This document shows, piece by piece, positions 25,660 to 35,126 of a DNA stretch of 64,000 bases; within the stretch, counting starts at the first letter, position 1, and the number at the start of each line of letters is the position of its first letter. The notes beneath the pieces were generated by a model. That model was not told the DNA's origin and did not search any database. It saw only the letters and a list, made by a program, of their open reading frames with translations. The translations under genes were made by a program, and so were the position numbers. This DNA is from Candidatus Nitrosothermus koennekei (lineage in GTDB: Archaea > Thermoproteota > Nitrososphaeria > Nitrososphaerales > Nitrosocaldaceae): positions 1-64,000 of the forward strand of contig JACAFH010000005.1 in the NCBI GenBank assembly GCA_013538715.1, written 5' to 3'.

Positions 25660-27264
25660 TTAATAATTATAGTTTTTGTTATTTAAATATTTATTTAACT
25701 TTTCTTCTTTTCTTTTTTCAGATTCAAATCTTGATAATTCATAATCATTCATGTCTACAAACATATTTTTTACTAAATTCTTATGTACATTATATATTAA
25801 TTTATACATATCTTGAGCAATTTTTCTATAATATGGATGACCTTGTTTAGATGTCCTTAATTCTATTAAATGATACGCTTCTCTAAGATTAAGTTTAATG
25901 AAATAAGCATATTTATAAGCAAATGATACAGCATATTGTGCTAGATATCTATCTTCACTTGCTATTACTTCATATGCTTTGTTAGATGCATCCATACACT
26001 CTTTAAACTCCTTCTCTGCATCTATCATAATAAATTCTTTTGGTAGTATATATCCTAACCTTGTATTTAGTAATTGTCTAGATAATGTAAGTATTCTATG
26101 TCTATGTAGGTCTCTAAATATACCATAATCTGTTACTAGGTCAAATGTGTAATATGCTAGTTCAAAAGCTCTACCAACTCTATGTCTTCTATTCTTTCTA
26201 TGTTTTAGATAAGCATCTATTATCTCTATTCTTTCTTCCACACTTAACCTTTTAGCAATCTTTAATAATTGTGATAATGAATGATTGTTAGCATATTGAT
26301 AAAGGATTCCAGATATTATCTTTATCTCTGCATCATCATCATAATCAATTAGTTTGATACCATCTCTCATCTCTGGCTCTTCATCTATATACTTTGCAAT
26401 ATTTGTATCCCTTCTATTAATGATATATTGTTGTAACTCTAATCCAAACTTGCTATTAACACGCTTAAAGAATGCTGGAAGATAAGAGTTCAACTCATCA
26501 TAAAGCATGCTAGCAATTCTCTTCTCTTCATCTAGTTTAGATGCATATAATATTATAAGCAGATACTCAAAAGCTCTAGCATTACCAGAGATAGCAAGGT
26601 TTGAGAGTGTTGATGCTGGAAGAAGGTATCTTAATCTATCTAATGATGATGCTTTTATACTTGCTTCATAGATCCTCTCTGCTGCTTTTATAGCTTCTTT
26701 ATCTTTAAGCATATCAAACCTCTTCTCTATACCATCACTATCTTTAAATTGCATCTCATCTATTCTAATAGATTCTTTTAGATAACTAACCATACTATCA
26801 AAAAGTTTAGAGTATGTCTCAAATGCTAAATTACATGCTTCTTCATATTCTCTATATTTACTTAATCTATCATCAATATAATATTGAAATCTTCCATTAA
26901 TCTTCTGATCAAATCTTACATATCTAGTAGACTTTTCTAGATATGATAAGCCTATCCTTCTATCTTCTATACTCTTGATTGCTATGTTAGAGATGCCTTC
27001 TATACCAACTTGTAATAATCCAAGTTCTGCTACTGAATCATCACCATACTCTATTAGCACTCTTTCATAGAATTCTGCACCTCTATTAGGATTGTTAAGG
27101 AATTCATCAAGAAATATTCTCCTCATACTTTTACTCGATCTGCTATATCTACTCATCAATGCACCTCGATCTATCTGTTTTGGTGTAGTAATAATGAATA
27201 CTTGTTTATCTACATTAGAGAAATGTTCTTTCAGTATCTTCTTCTCTTCTTCTGTAAATTCCAT
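25660..27264 (-). CDS. thyX: FAD-dependent thymidylate synthase, long two-domain ThyX form
   Basis: 534 aa, about twice the classical ThyX length (220-260). The two halves each carry a ThyX-like block: [16 protein letters not shown] (100-115) in the first, and [19 protein letters not shown] (384-402) in the second, which holds the RHR part (388-390) of the ThyX signature. [10 protein letters not shown] (73-82) in the first half and [10 protein letters not shown] (226-235) are further ThyX-like segments. Methylates dUMP to dTMP with methylene-THF and NADPH via FAD. FolD downstream could supply the methylene-THF pool. Neither half has the full RHRxxSxxExSxRY signature, so activity is likely but not certain. 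The last residues ([11 protein letters not shown]) are more AT-rich than the rest and touch the element boundary. Confidence 0.8.
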   Translation of the reverse strand: MEFTEEEKKILKEHFSNVDKQVFIITTPKQIDRGALMSRYSRSSKSMRRIFLDEFLNNPNRGAEFYERVLIEYGDDSVAELGLLQVGIEGISNIAIKSIEDRRIGLSYLEKSTRYVRFDQKINGRFQYYIDDRLSKYREYEEACNLAFETYSKLFDSMVSYLKESIRIDEMQFKDSDGIEKRFDMLKDKEAIKAAERIYEASIKASSLDRLRYLLPASTLSNLAISGNARAFEYLLIILYASKLDEEKRIASMLYDELNSYLPAFFKRVNSKFGLELQQYIINRRDTNIAKYIDEEPEMRDGIKLIDYDDDAEIKIISGILYQYANNHSLSQLLKIAKRLSVEERIEIIDAYLKHRKNRRHRVGRAFELAYYTFDLVTDYGIFRDLHRHRILTLSRQLLNTRLGYILPKEFIMIDAEKEFKECMDASNKAYEVIASEDRYLAQYAVSFAYKYAYFIKLNLREAYHLIELRTSKQGHPYYRKIAQDMYKLIYNVHKNLVKNMFVDMNDYELSRFESEKRKEEKLNKYLNNKNYNY

Positions 27265-27335
27265 ACCATCAATAAAATCTTCAAGCTATTTGTTGATTAC
27301 GATGAGTATTAATATAAGGAAGAGAGAGCAAGTAT

Positions 27336-28325
27336 ATGGCAAAGATATGGAAAGATGAAGATGTTAAGCTTGATGCTATCAAAGATCAAGTAGTAGCAGT
27401 TATGGGTTATGGAATACAAGGACATGCACAGGCAAACAATCTAAGGGATTCTGGTATAAAGGTTGTAGTTGGATTGAAGAAGGATGGTAAGAGTTGGAAT
27501 AGAGCAAAAGATGATGGACATGATGTAATGAGTGTAAGTGAAGCTACCAAGATTGCAGATATAATTCATATTCTAATTCCAGATATGGAGCAAGCAAGAG
27601 TATATAATGAAGAGATAAAGCCATATCTAAGAGATGGCAATGCATTAAGTTTCTCTCATGGTGCTGCTATACATTGGCAATGGATAATTCCTCCTAAAAA
27701 TGTTGATGTTATAATGGTTGCACCAAAAGCTCCAGGACAAAGGGTTAGAGAATTATATCTAGAGAATTTTGGCACACCAGCAATAGTAGCAGTAGAGCAG
27801 GATTATACAAAGAAGGCATGGGATAGATGTTTAGCATTAGCAAAAGGTATAGGGTGCACAAGAGCAGGAGTTATAGAGACTACGTTTAAAGAAGAGACAG
27901 AGACTGATTGGTTTGGAGAGCAAGTAGATCTTTGTGGCGGAGTACATGCTTTAATACTTAATGCTTTTGAGACGTTAGTTGAGGCAGGATATAAGCCAGA
28001 GATAGCATATTTTGAATGCTTGCACGAATTAAAGCTTATAACAGATTTAATACAAAGGAATGGAATTAGTGGTATGTATGAGAGGGTAAGTGAGACTGCT
28101 AGATATGGAGGTTTGACTCGTGGTCCTAGAGTAATAGATAAGAATGTAAAGAGGAGAATGAAGGAAGTGCTAGAAGAGATACAGAGTGGTAAGTTTGCAG
28201 AAGAATGGTTTAGTATTTATGAGAAAGAGGGTAAACAGGCATTTGAGAAGTATATGAAGGAATTAAGGGAACATGAAATAGAGAAGGTTGGAAGTAAGGT
28301 TAGGAGCCTTATATGGAGAGATTAA
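27336..28325 (+). CDS. ilvC: Ketol-acid reductoisomerase (class I)
   Basis: 329 aa, the usual length of short class I KARI. VMGYGIQGHAQANNLRDSG (22-40) is the Rossmann dinucleotide loop; the following KKDGKSW is the NADPH-selecting region. APKAPGQRVRELY is the family signature, EETETDWFGEQVDLCGG and the later ECLHELKLI hold the acidic metal ligands, and RYGGLTRGPRVID is typical of the C-domain. It makes 2,3-dihydroxy-isovalerate in valine and leucine synthesis. No other ilv gene is nearby. It runs divergently from thyX and its end overlaps the Nip7-like gene by 17 bases. Confidence 0.95.
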   Translation: MAKIWKDEDVKLDAIKDQVVAVMGYGIQGHAQANNLRDSGIKVVVGLKKDGKSWNRAKDDGHDVMSVSEATKIADIIHILIPDMEQARVYNEEIKPYLRDGNALSFSHGAAIHWQWIIPPKNVDVIMVAPKAPGQRVRELYLENFGTPAIVAVEQDYTKKAWDRCLALAKGIGCTRAGVIETTFKEETETDWFGEQVDLCGGVHALILNAFETLVEAGYKPEIAYFECLHELKLITDLIQRNGISGMYERVSETARYGGLTRGPRVIDKNVKRRMKEVLEEIQSGKFAEEWFSIYEKEGKQAFEKYMKELREHEIEKVGSKVRSLIWRD

Positions 28326-28809
28326 GCGTATCCTCTTCTCTCAAATAAGCTCCTAGATCTACTAAATTATTTATGGTTATTTTATTAATATTTATTTTAG
28401 TATGATCATATCTAGCCCTTCCAATCCCTAATGCATCTCTATGCTTATTAATAATAATAACCTCATCATTTGCAATAAAATCTGCTGTATGTTCTATTAT
28501 AGATGAACCAAGTATATCTCTTCCATAAAGGAATAATTGTTCTGCATGATCATTAATCATAATCTGCTTACTGCATCTATTATCTACAAATAGTTGAAGT
28601 ATTGATAGTGAAGGGTGTAAATGTTTTCTTATCTTACAAACCTCTATACCAGCATACAATGGATTAAGAGTTGTAGTAAAGCTATCATTAATCATGTATA
28701 TACTATCACCATTAGTTAAAAATCTCTTCTTACTAAAATGATCAAATACATCCCAATATGATAAGAAACTGTTAAGTTTAGTCCTTTCTCTTCTGGTTAA
28801 TTCTCTCAT
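28309..28809 (-). CDS. Nip7-like pre-PUA/PUA RNA-binding protein
   Basis: 166 aa. The C-terminal half is a PUA domain: CSKQIMINDHAEQLFLYGRD followed by ANDEVIIINKHRDALGIGRA. The AEQLFLYGRDI block plus the N-terminal pre-PUA domain fits the archaeal relatives of ribosome-biogenesis factor Nip7. The expected role is pre-rRNA binding during large-subunit assembly, in the cytoplasm. Alternatives are other PUA proteins of unknown target. Convergent with ilvC. Confidence 0.7.
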   Translation of the reverse strand: MRELTRRERTKLNSFLSYWDVFDHFSKKRFLTNGDSIYMINDSFTTTLNPLYAGIEVCKIRKHLHPSLSILQLFVDNRCSKQIMINDHAEQLFLYGRDILGSSIIEHTADFIANDEVIIINKHRDALGIGRARYDHTKININKITINNLVDLGAYLREEDTLNLSI

Positions 28810-28885
28810 AATATTATTCCTAAGATAAGAGATAAATCTCTTTTGTTGAAGATATATTAATAGAAGGAGGAAAAGAGAGGTTAGA

Positions 28886-29737
28886 TTGATAATAATAGAT
28901 GGTAAACTAGTAGCAAATCATGTAAAAGAGGATGTAAAGATAGCAGTAAAAAAGTTAAAGGAGAAAGGAGTAGAACCATGTCTAGCAACTGTATTAGCAA
29001 GTGATGATCCAGCATCTGCTACATATGTAAAGATGAAGAGGAATGCGTGTAGAGAGGTTGGTATAAAGACCATAGACCATGAACCAAAGAACTACACAAA
29101 TGAGCAGATGATAGAATTGATTACTATGCTTAATGCTGATCCAAAGGTTCATGGTATATTGATACAACTTCCATTACCAAAGAACATGAATGAGTTCATT
29201 ATTACTGGTACTATAGCACCTAATAAGGATGTTGATGGTTTAACTCCGTTTAATGCTGGTATGTTAGAGTATGATCAAGGAATGCTTAAACCTTGTACAC
29301 CAGCAGGGATAATGGAGCTATTAAGGTATTATAACATAGATGTTAAAGGTAAGGATGTGCTCATAATAAATAGAAGTATGCTAGTAGGTAAGCCATTAGC
29401 AATGATGATGCTTAATAACGATGCAACGGTAACTATATGTCATTCAAAAACAAAAGGTTTAGAAGAGAAATGTAGAGGTGCTGATATACTTGTTACTGCT
29501 GTAGGGAATAATATATTTAGAGTAAGGAAGGATATGGTTAAAGATAATGCTGTAGTAATAGATGTTGCTATAAATAGGGTAGATGGGAAGTTAGTTGGTG
29601 ATGTTATATTTGATGAGGTTAAGGAGAAAGCAGCATATATAACCCCTGTGCCCGGTGGAGTAGGTCCAATGACCGTAGCAATGCTATTAAAGAATACTGT
29701 ATTAGCAGCTTCATTAAATAATGGGATTGAGATATAA
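28886..29737 (+). CDS. folD: Methylene-THF dehydrogenase/cyclohydrolase FolD
   Basis: 283 aa, TTG start with GGAGG about 15 bases upstream. ATYVKMKRNACREVGI holds the catalytic Tyr and Lys; VHGILIQLPLP, KDVDGLTPFNAG, and INRSMLVGKPLAMMM are the folate and NADP segments; TPVPGGVGPMTVAMLLKNT closes the family signature. Interconverts methylene-, methenyl- and formyl-THF. Overlaps the cyclo-ligase gene by 17 bases, so both act in one folate operon. This implies tetrahydrofolate as C1 carrier. Confidence 0.95.
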   Translation: MIIIDGKLVANHVKEDVKIAVKKLKEKGVEPCLATVLASDDPASATYVKMKRNACREVGIKTIDHEPKNYTNEQMIELITMLNADPKVHGILIQLPLPKNMNEFIITGTIAPNKDVDGLTPFNAGMLEYDQGMLKPCTPAGIMELLRYYNIDVKGKDVLIINRSMLVGKPLAMMMLNNDATVTICHSKTKGLEEKCRGADILVTAVGNNIFRVRKDMVKDNAVVIDVAINRVDGKLVGDVIFDEVKEKAAYITPVPGGVGPMTVAMLLKNTVLAASLNNGIEI

Positions 29738-30269
29738 GGATTCGTTAAGAAAGATAGTGTTAGAGACAAGGAATATGTTATCCAGTAATATGCTAGCATC
29801 TCTAAGTGATATGATTCAATATAGAATTATATCGCTTAATGAATTTAATAGTGCTGATATAATAGGAGCGTATTATTCAATAGGTTCTGAAGTAAAGACT
29901 GACAAGATAATAGAGTATGCTTTAAAACATAAAAGATTAGCTTTGCCTAGAGTTGAAGGTTCGATTGTATTTGCTCAGGTTAAGAGTATGAATGAACTAG
30001 TTAAAGGAAGATATAATATAATGGAGCCTAATGAATATTCTACTATTATAGAACCAGATCTTGTAATCGTACCTGGAATTGTATTTGATGAGAACGGATA
30101 TAGAATTGGATATGGTAAGGGATACTATGATAGATATCTAGCAGATAGAGATATTAAGAAGATAGGTTTAGCCTATGATTTTCAGGTATTTCCTTACATA
30201 CAGCATGAGAAGCATGATATTAGATTAGATAAGATAGTGACAGATAAAAGAATAATAGTAATTAAATAG
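29721..30269 (+). CDS. 5-formyltetrahydrofolate cyclo-ligase family protein
   Basis: 182 aa. The family hallmark GIVFDENGYRIGYGKGYYDR (114-133) is intact, and ALPRVEG and GAYYSIGSEV match the substrate and ATP regions. It returns 5-formyl-THF to 5,10-methenyl-THF with ATP. Translationally coupled to folD (ATG inside the folD end). Archaeal members sometimes have uncertain substrates, so the exact reaction is family-level. Confidence 0.85.
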   Translation: MGLRYKDSLRKIVLETRNMLSSNMLASLSDMIQYRIISLNEFNSADIIGAYYSIGSEVKTDKIIEYALKHKRLALPRVEGSIVFAQVKSMNELVKGRYNIMEPNEYSTIIEPDLVIVPGIVFDENGYRIGYGKGYYDRYLADRDIKKIGLAYDFQVFPYIQHEKHDIRLDKIVTDKRIIVIK

Positions 30270-31124
30270 CATGAGATTTTGGATAGATATCTGTTTTATC
30301 TATTGTATTGTTTTGAAATAAGTGTTATATGCTAGAAAGTAGATATCTATGCTAAAGATACTAATTATTGTATAGTAGGAGAAACAAAGACTAAAGCAGT
30401 AAAGAAAGCAATATTACAGATAGAGAAGGATATCGATAGATTATAAGTATTCTCAATATATTAGAGGCAAGTTAATAATAATATATGCTATTAAAGCAAT
30501 GCCAGATGCTATAGAAGAGGCAAAGATATATGGTTAGTAACAGCTAAAGTTACTGAACTTAAATTATAACTTTCTGATAATACTATTATCTCTATTTAAT
30601 ATATTGATAGTTTGTGTTGATAATATTATCTTATTAATGTAACTAACATATACCTTACCATTCTAATATACTCTAATCTTCTTGAAATGTAATAAAAATA
30701 GCATCAAATAGTAAATAGATAGGTGAGTTATATTGCTTTGAGAAATCTAATAAAAATCGTCATTAATGCAATTTATTTATTAGTACATATAGTTATTAAT
30801 CAACCTCATTGCTCATAAGATAATACAAAGAATAATAGATAAGAAAATCAGTGTAAGAGGAGAAGCAAAAAGTATAGAATATTCAATTTCTTTAGTTTAA
30901 TCAATTATCTATTGATATATTAGAGTAAAAAATTAATAAACTATATGATGCTATGTTATAGGTTACAACAACAACTCTTTGTAATCTCAAGGTGAAGACA
31001 TAAAAACTAGACCGTGTTTAGTAAACTTTATTAGTGAAGTTCGAGAAACTATTGGTTATTCATTATAGGATTAGTAGGTTAATAATGAAAATACATTAAA
31101 AATTGAAGAAAATTAATGTATGAA
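30270..31124. other. Gene-poor stretch with possible decayed coding sequence
   Basis: No ORF of useful length on either strand. Short open pieces such as VGETKTKAVKKAILQIEKDI (about 30378-30437, + strand) and AIKAMPDAIEEAKIYG (about 30490-30537) look protein-like but are broken by stops and frame changes. This suggests remnants of a lost gene. No tRNA or other RNA gene recognised. Confidence 0.4.
31091..31121. terminator. Inverted repeat after the coiled-coil gene
   Basis: ATACATTAA (31091-31099) and TTAATGTAT (31113-31121) pair as a 9-bp stem around a 13-base loop. It lies just past the 3' end of the minus-strand gene ending at 31125. It may help termination, but there is no strong T-run. 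Confidence 0.35.
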
Positions 31125-31541
31125 TTATATGTTGTTAGGTTTTGGCTTAAACACTATTTGTAACGATGGTGATGATGAAATCGTTAATGTTATCTCTTCT
31201 ATCTTAAATAAATTTGCAAATTTATTTATAATACTTAGGCATTGTGTATAGAATTGTTTTAATATGTCGAGTATCTTAGTAGGTAAGTGCTTAACTTTTT
31301 CAATTAGAGCATTAACATATGTTGTGGTTATTGTTAATGTTGATAACAATCTAGCATTTAATTCACTAACAATTACATCTTCTTCACCTGAAAGCATTTC
31401 TCTTGAGAGTAGTCTAATGCCTTTATATCTTATTGTTGCCTTTTCTAGTTCACTCTCGATCTCTTTTAATTCATTAAGTTGCTGAGTTAGAAATTCTGTT
31501 ATATCTTTGAGTTCACTCTGTGATAAGTCATTAGTAGACAT
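31125..31541 (-). CDS. Hypothetical coiled-coil protein
   Basis: 138 aa. The first half is a charged helix with heptad-like Leu/Ile spacing (FLTQQLNELKEIESELEKA). A second long helix is Leu/Thr rich, and the last 25 residues look strand-like (TLTISSSPSLQIVFKPK). No membrane segment. Isolated between two decayed stretches, so it may be a foreign or degenerating gene. No family recognised. Confidence 0.5.
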   Translation of the reverse strand: MSTNDLSQSELKDITEFLTQQLNELKEIESELEKATIRYKGIRLLSREMLSGEEDVIVSELNARLLSTLTITTTYVNALIEKVKHLPTKILDILKQFYTQCLSIINKFANLFKIEEITLTISSSPSLQIVFKPKPNNI

Positions 31542-32146
31542 TATATTAGTATATTATCCATTCTATATAAATATATTATAAAAGAAATTATGTAGAAAAG
31601 CAGGGGCTTGTTATAATTTGACATAATAAGATTCTGATTACTAGATTAATAATTGGAGTAATATAACGAAGCATGAGATTCTATTGATATTTAGTTAAAA
31701 TAAATAAACTATTCATAATCATAGTTACAATAGTTCATGTATATGCCTTCATATAGGTAGTTAGAGAGATTCACTATTATGAGTTGATTATATAAGCATA
31801 GAGAAATAGGATGGATTAAGATTGATGATTAGATCCAGATGATACCAGAGCACAAGTTTTCATGACAGAAGATGGTATTATTGATAAACAAATAATGAAA
31901 TTTTATGTAAAGGTGATTGTAATGGAGCATATAATACAAGAAGAAACTTTCTAAATAATAAAAGAATAAAGAAAATGCATGGTTAGTAGGGCAGATAGAA
32001 GATCTCATGCAAAGTAGAATAATAGATATGGATATAAATTGGTAGCATAATTTACTATCATCATTCAACTGTATTCTAATGAGTTATAAAGAATATGATT
32101 AAAGAGCTCGAGATCTACTGGTACAGTAATTATTTGCTACATGTAA
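31542..32146. other. Gene-poor stretch, possible mobile-gene remnant
   Basis: About 600 bases without a credible gene. Short pieces such as GDCNGAYNTRRNFL (about 31913-31954, + strand) have the look of a protein end. A 79-codon minus-strand reading at 31829-32068 is rich in Cys, Phe and His and does not look real. I can only call it decayed sequence. Confidence 0.35.
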
Positions 32147-32157
32147 TTTTTAAATAA
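32147..32157 (+). promoter_or_regulatory. TATA-like promoter of the nucleotidyltransferase operon
   Basis: TTTTTAAATAA lies about 36 bases before the ATG at 32189, giving a leader of roughly ten bases. It is the only strong TATA candidate ahead of the four-gene run to 35126. Confidence 0.5.
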
Positions 32158-32188
32158 CTTTTTATAATACATAATATCTTTCTTAATT

Positions 32189-32854
32189 ATGCAAGCGATA
32201 ATACTTGCTGGAGGTTTTGGTAAGAGGCTTAAACCGTTAACAGATGAGATACCAAAACCTATGATAATGATTAATAATAAACCTATAATTCATAGACAGA
32301 TAGAATGGTTAAAAAGTAATGGAATAGATGAGATTATAATAGCAGCAGGTTATAAACATGAGCATATCATAAATTATCTTACTAATCATGATCTTAAAGT
32401 AAGCTATGCTATAGAAGATAAACCTCTAGATACGGGTGGAGGCATAAAGAATGCAATGAGTATGATAGATGATAATTACTTTATTGCAATCAATGGCGAT
32501 ATATTAACAGATATTAGGTTAGATGCTCTCTTTAATAGTATAGATGATAGTATAGCAAGTATAGCCTTAGTTACACTTCCTAGTCCATTTGGTATAGTTG
32601 AGGTTGATAGTAATTGCAATGTAAATGGATTCGTAGAGAAGCCAAAGATTAAAGATTATTGGATAAATGCTGGAGTATACTACCTCTCCAATAAGATAAG
32701 AGATTACTTACCAGATGTAGGTAGTATAGAGAGGGATACATTTCCTCTATTAGTAAAGAAGCATATGTTAAAAGCAGTAAAATATAATGACGTATATTGG
32801 AGATCTATAGATTCTCATAAGGATATAGAAGAAGCCTCTAAAGAATTGAGATAA
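32189..32854 (+). CDS. Sugar-phosphate nucleotidyltransferase
   Basis: 221 aa. AIILAGGFGKRLKPLTDEIP (3-22) is the nucleotide-binding signature, followed by KPMIMINNKPII; INGDILTD (96-103) holds the catalytic metal Asp; GFVEKPK and NAGVYYLS complete the RmlA/ManC/GlmU-N pattern. No acyltransferase or phosphatase domain follows, so it is the bare pyrophosphorylase domain. It makes an NDP-sugar from a sugar-1-phosphate; the sugar cannot be read from sequence. First gene of an operon. Confidence 0.85.
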   Translation: MQAIILAGGFGKRLKPLTDEIPKPMIMINNKPIIHRQIEWLKSNGIDEIIIAAGYKHEHIINYLTNHDLKVSYAIEDKPLDTGGGIKNAMSMIDDNYFIAINGDILTDIRLDALFNSIDDSIASIALVTLPSPFGIVEVDSNCNVNGFVEKPKIKDYWINAGVYYLSNKIRDYLPDVGSIERDTFPLLVKKHMLKAVKYNDVYWRSIDSHKDIEEASKELR

Positions 32855-32858
32855 GCAT

Positions 32859-33800
32859 ATGAGATTTGGTATAGCGTTAGGAACTTTATTAAGACATGAA
32901 GATATCATCAAATCTGCATCTATGGCTGATAATGCAGATCTAATACTCATTCCAGAATCATGGGGAAGAGATGCATTTGTAACTTTAGGAATGTTATCTT
33001 CTCTTACTAAATATGCAACACTTGGGAGCGCAATAGTAAATATATACTCACGAACTCCAGCCAATATTGCGATGGCTGCTGCTACTCTTGATGTATACTC
33101 TAACAAAAGGGCACTCATAGGATTAGGTGCTAGTAGTAAAGCAATTGTTGAGAATTGGCATGGTTTAGAGTTTAAAGATACTTTAGTTAGGATGAGAGAA
33201 TATGTTGAGAGTATTAGATACATACTTACTGGCAATAAAGTTAATTATTCAGGCAAGATAGTAAGGATTAACAACTTTAGATTAGGATTTAAACCACTTA
33301 GAGATAGAATACCTATCTACATAGCAGCAATCAGAGATAAGATGCTTAAATTAGCACTTGAGATAGGCGATGGATTGATACTTTATCTCTATCCAGATCA
33401 TGAAGTTAGAAGGATTAGATGTAGAGAAGGCTATGAGATACTATATCTGATAATAACGGCAATATCTGATGATATGGAGAAGGCTATTGAGAGGGTAAAG
33501 AAGACACTAGCGTTTTATATAGCTGTAGGGGATATATATGCAGATTTCCTCTCTACTCATGGATATAAGGAAGAGGTAGAGAGTATAAGGGAAGAGTATC
33601 TAAGACATGGATTGATTAACATTCATGAGTATGTATCAGAGAGGATGCTTAATTCACTAGCAATATATGGTGATAAGGAAGAGTGTAAGAAGAGGTTTAA
33701 TAGATTTGCTAGTATGAATGTAACACCAATTCTACATATAAATCCAGTTTATGATGTAGAGAAATCGTTAATAGATCTATTATCGATCATCAAAGCATGA
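32859..33800 (+). CDS. LLM-class flavin/F420-dependent oxidoreductase
   Basis: 313 aa. Bacterial luciferase-like (beta/alpha)8 barrel: FGIALGTLLRHEDI start, LILIPESWGRDAF, LGSAIVNIYSRTPANIAM (54-71) with the conserved ARG/R-T-P-type coenzyme contact, LIGLGASSKA. It is close in layout to F420-dependent enzymes such as methylene-H4MPT reductase (Mer), but the substrate is unknown. It overlaps the thiolase start by four bases, suggesting a shared pathway, possibly acyl-CoA chemistry. Confidence 0.75.
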   Translation: MRFGIALGTLLRHEDIIKSASMADNADLILIPESWGRDAFVTLGMLSSLTKYATLGSAIVNIYSRTPANIAMAAATLDVYSNKRALIGLGASSKAIVENWHGLEFKDTLVRMREYVESIRYILTGNKVNYSGKIVRINNFRLGFKPLRDRIPIYIAAIRDKMLKLALEIGDGLILYLYPDHEVRRIRCREGYEILYLIITAISDDMEKAIERVKKTLAFYIAVGDIYADFLSTHGYKEEVESIREEYLRHGLINIHEYVSERMLNSLAIYGDKEECKKRFNRFASMNVTPILHINPVYDVEKSLIDLLSIIKA

Positions 33801-34897
33801 GTGTATATGCTAAAGCTTATGGTTTGACAAAATTTAGGAAGAATGATGATTCAATCTATAAACTTGCACTAGATTCTGCTATTGATCTCATCAAACGATT
33901 TAAGATTAACAAGGATGAGATAGATGGAATTATAATCTCAACCTCGTCTTCTGAACCATACATGGCAAGTATAATAGCAGAAATGCTTGGAATCAAGCCT
34001 AAAATAGCAAATAAACTTGAACAGATGTGCAGTTCAGGTTCTAGTGCAATTATTGATGCGTATTCGTATCTCTTATCTGGATTATGTAAGAATATACTTA
34101 TCATAGGAGTTGATAAATATGATACTAAGGCTAATCAACTAGAGTGGGATGCTAATAGAGGAGATTTTAAGCACCCAGCACATTGGGCAGCGTTATTTGC
34201 TAAAGCTCATATGAGAGAGTATAATACAAGTGAGGACGATCTAGCACTTGTTACAGTAAAGAATAGAAGATATGCTTGTAAGAATGAATATGCTTATTTT
34301 AATAACGAGGTTAGTATTGAAGAGGTTAAGAATAGCAGGCTTATAGTAGAACCATTAAGATTGTATCATTGTTCATATCCTTGTAATGGTGCTTCCTCTA
34401 TACTCCTTACTAACGAACCCGATGAGAAACCTGTAAAGATAATTGGCATAGGGGCAAAGAGTGTTGGAGCTAGTATAGCGAGTATAGATGATCTAAGAAG
34501 CATAACATCAAGTAGAGTAGCAGCAAGAGAGGCATACTCTATGGCATCTATAGACGCTAAGATGGTAGATATTGCAGAGATGCATGATGCATTTAGTATA
34601 TGTGAGATTATGTTGTATGAAGATCTTGGATTTGTTGAGAAAGGCAAGGGTGGGGTATTTGTGAGAGAAGTATTTGATGAGAAGAGTAAAGTTAAGGTAA
34701 ATACTAGAGGAGGGTTGCTAGGGTGCGGTCATCCAGTTGGTGCAAGTGGTATATCTCAAACTGTTGAGATTGTTATGCAATTGAGAGAGGAAGCAGGGAT
34801 GAGACAAATAAAGGATTGTAAGATAGGAATGGTTCATAATATGTCTGCTGCAGGAACTACATCAAATGTAATAATAATGGAGAAGGATTATGGGTAA
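33797..34897 (+). CDS. Thiolase-like acyl-CoA acetyltransferase
   Basis: 366 aa. EQMCSSGSSAIIDAY (about 75-89) carries the nucleophilic Cys78. EMHDAFSICE has the family His, and GGLLGCGHPVGASGISQ (307-323) has the second Cys and the HPxGA motif. This is the archaeal thiolase/SCP2-thiolase type, usually paired with a DUF35 protein and often with HMG-CoA synthase for mevalonate synthesis; HMG-CoA synthase is not in the window. Followed with an eight-base overlap by a DUF35-like gene, which supports a thiolase-DUF35 complex. Confidence 0.88.
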   Translation: MSVYAKAYGLTKFRKNDDSIYKLALDSAIDLIKRFKINKDEIDGIIISTSSSEPYMASIIAEMLGIKPKIANKLEQMCSSGSSAIIDAYSYLLSGLCKNILIIGVDKYDTKANQLEWDANRGDFKHPAHWAALFAKAHMREYNTSEDDLALVTVKNRRYACKNEYAYFNNEVSIEEVKNSRLIVEPLRLYHCSYPCNGASSILLTNEPDEKPVKIIGIGAKSVGASIASIDDLRSITSSRVAAREAYSMASIDAKMVDIAEMHDAFSICEIMLYEDLGFVEKGKGGVFVREVFDEKSKVKVNTRGGLLGCGHPVGASGISQTVEIVMQLREEAGMRQIKDCKIGMVHNMSAAGTTSNVIIMEKDYG

Positions 34898-35126
34898 GAT
34901 AAGACTTTATATATGCAATAAGTGTAAAACTATGAGTATTGCTAATAACATATGCAGCAAATGTTTAGATAGCATAGATGCTATTGAGGTAAATAGCGAG
35001 GAGGTTGAGATGAGAATTATAGAGAGTTCTTATTCATCCATAAATAATACAAGATTTGGTTTGATAGAGATCAGATTCAATGGAATGAGCGAGAAGATAA
35101 TGAAGATGCTTGATACTAACCCTTAA
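34890..35126 (+). CDS. Short DUF35-like zinc-ribbon/OB protein
   Basis: 78 aa. A zinc ribbon CNKCKTM...CSKC (residues 9-26) is followed by a short beta segment (FGLIEIRFNG) that fits the start of an OB fold. Usual DUF35 partners of thiolases are about 120-140 aa, so this one is shortened. Its position right behind the thiolase suggests it is the acyl-CoA-shuttling subunit of that complex. Confidence 0.65.
   Translation: MGKIRLYICNKCKTMSIANNICSKCLDSIDAIEVNSEEVEMRIIESSYSSINNTRFGLIEIRFNGMSEKIMKMLDTNP

Noticed and set aside
31829-32068. Minus-strand 79-aa ORF
   Set aside because: Composition rich in Cys, His, Phe and Tyr in a decayed stretch, no promoter, no recognisable motif.
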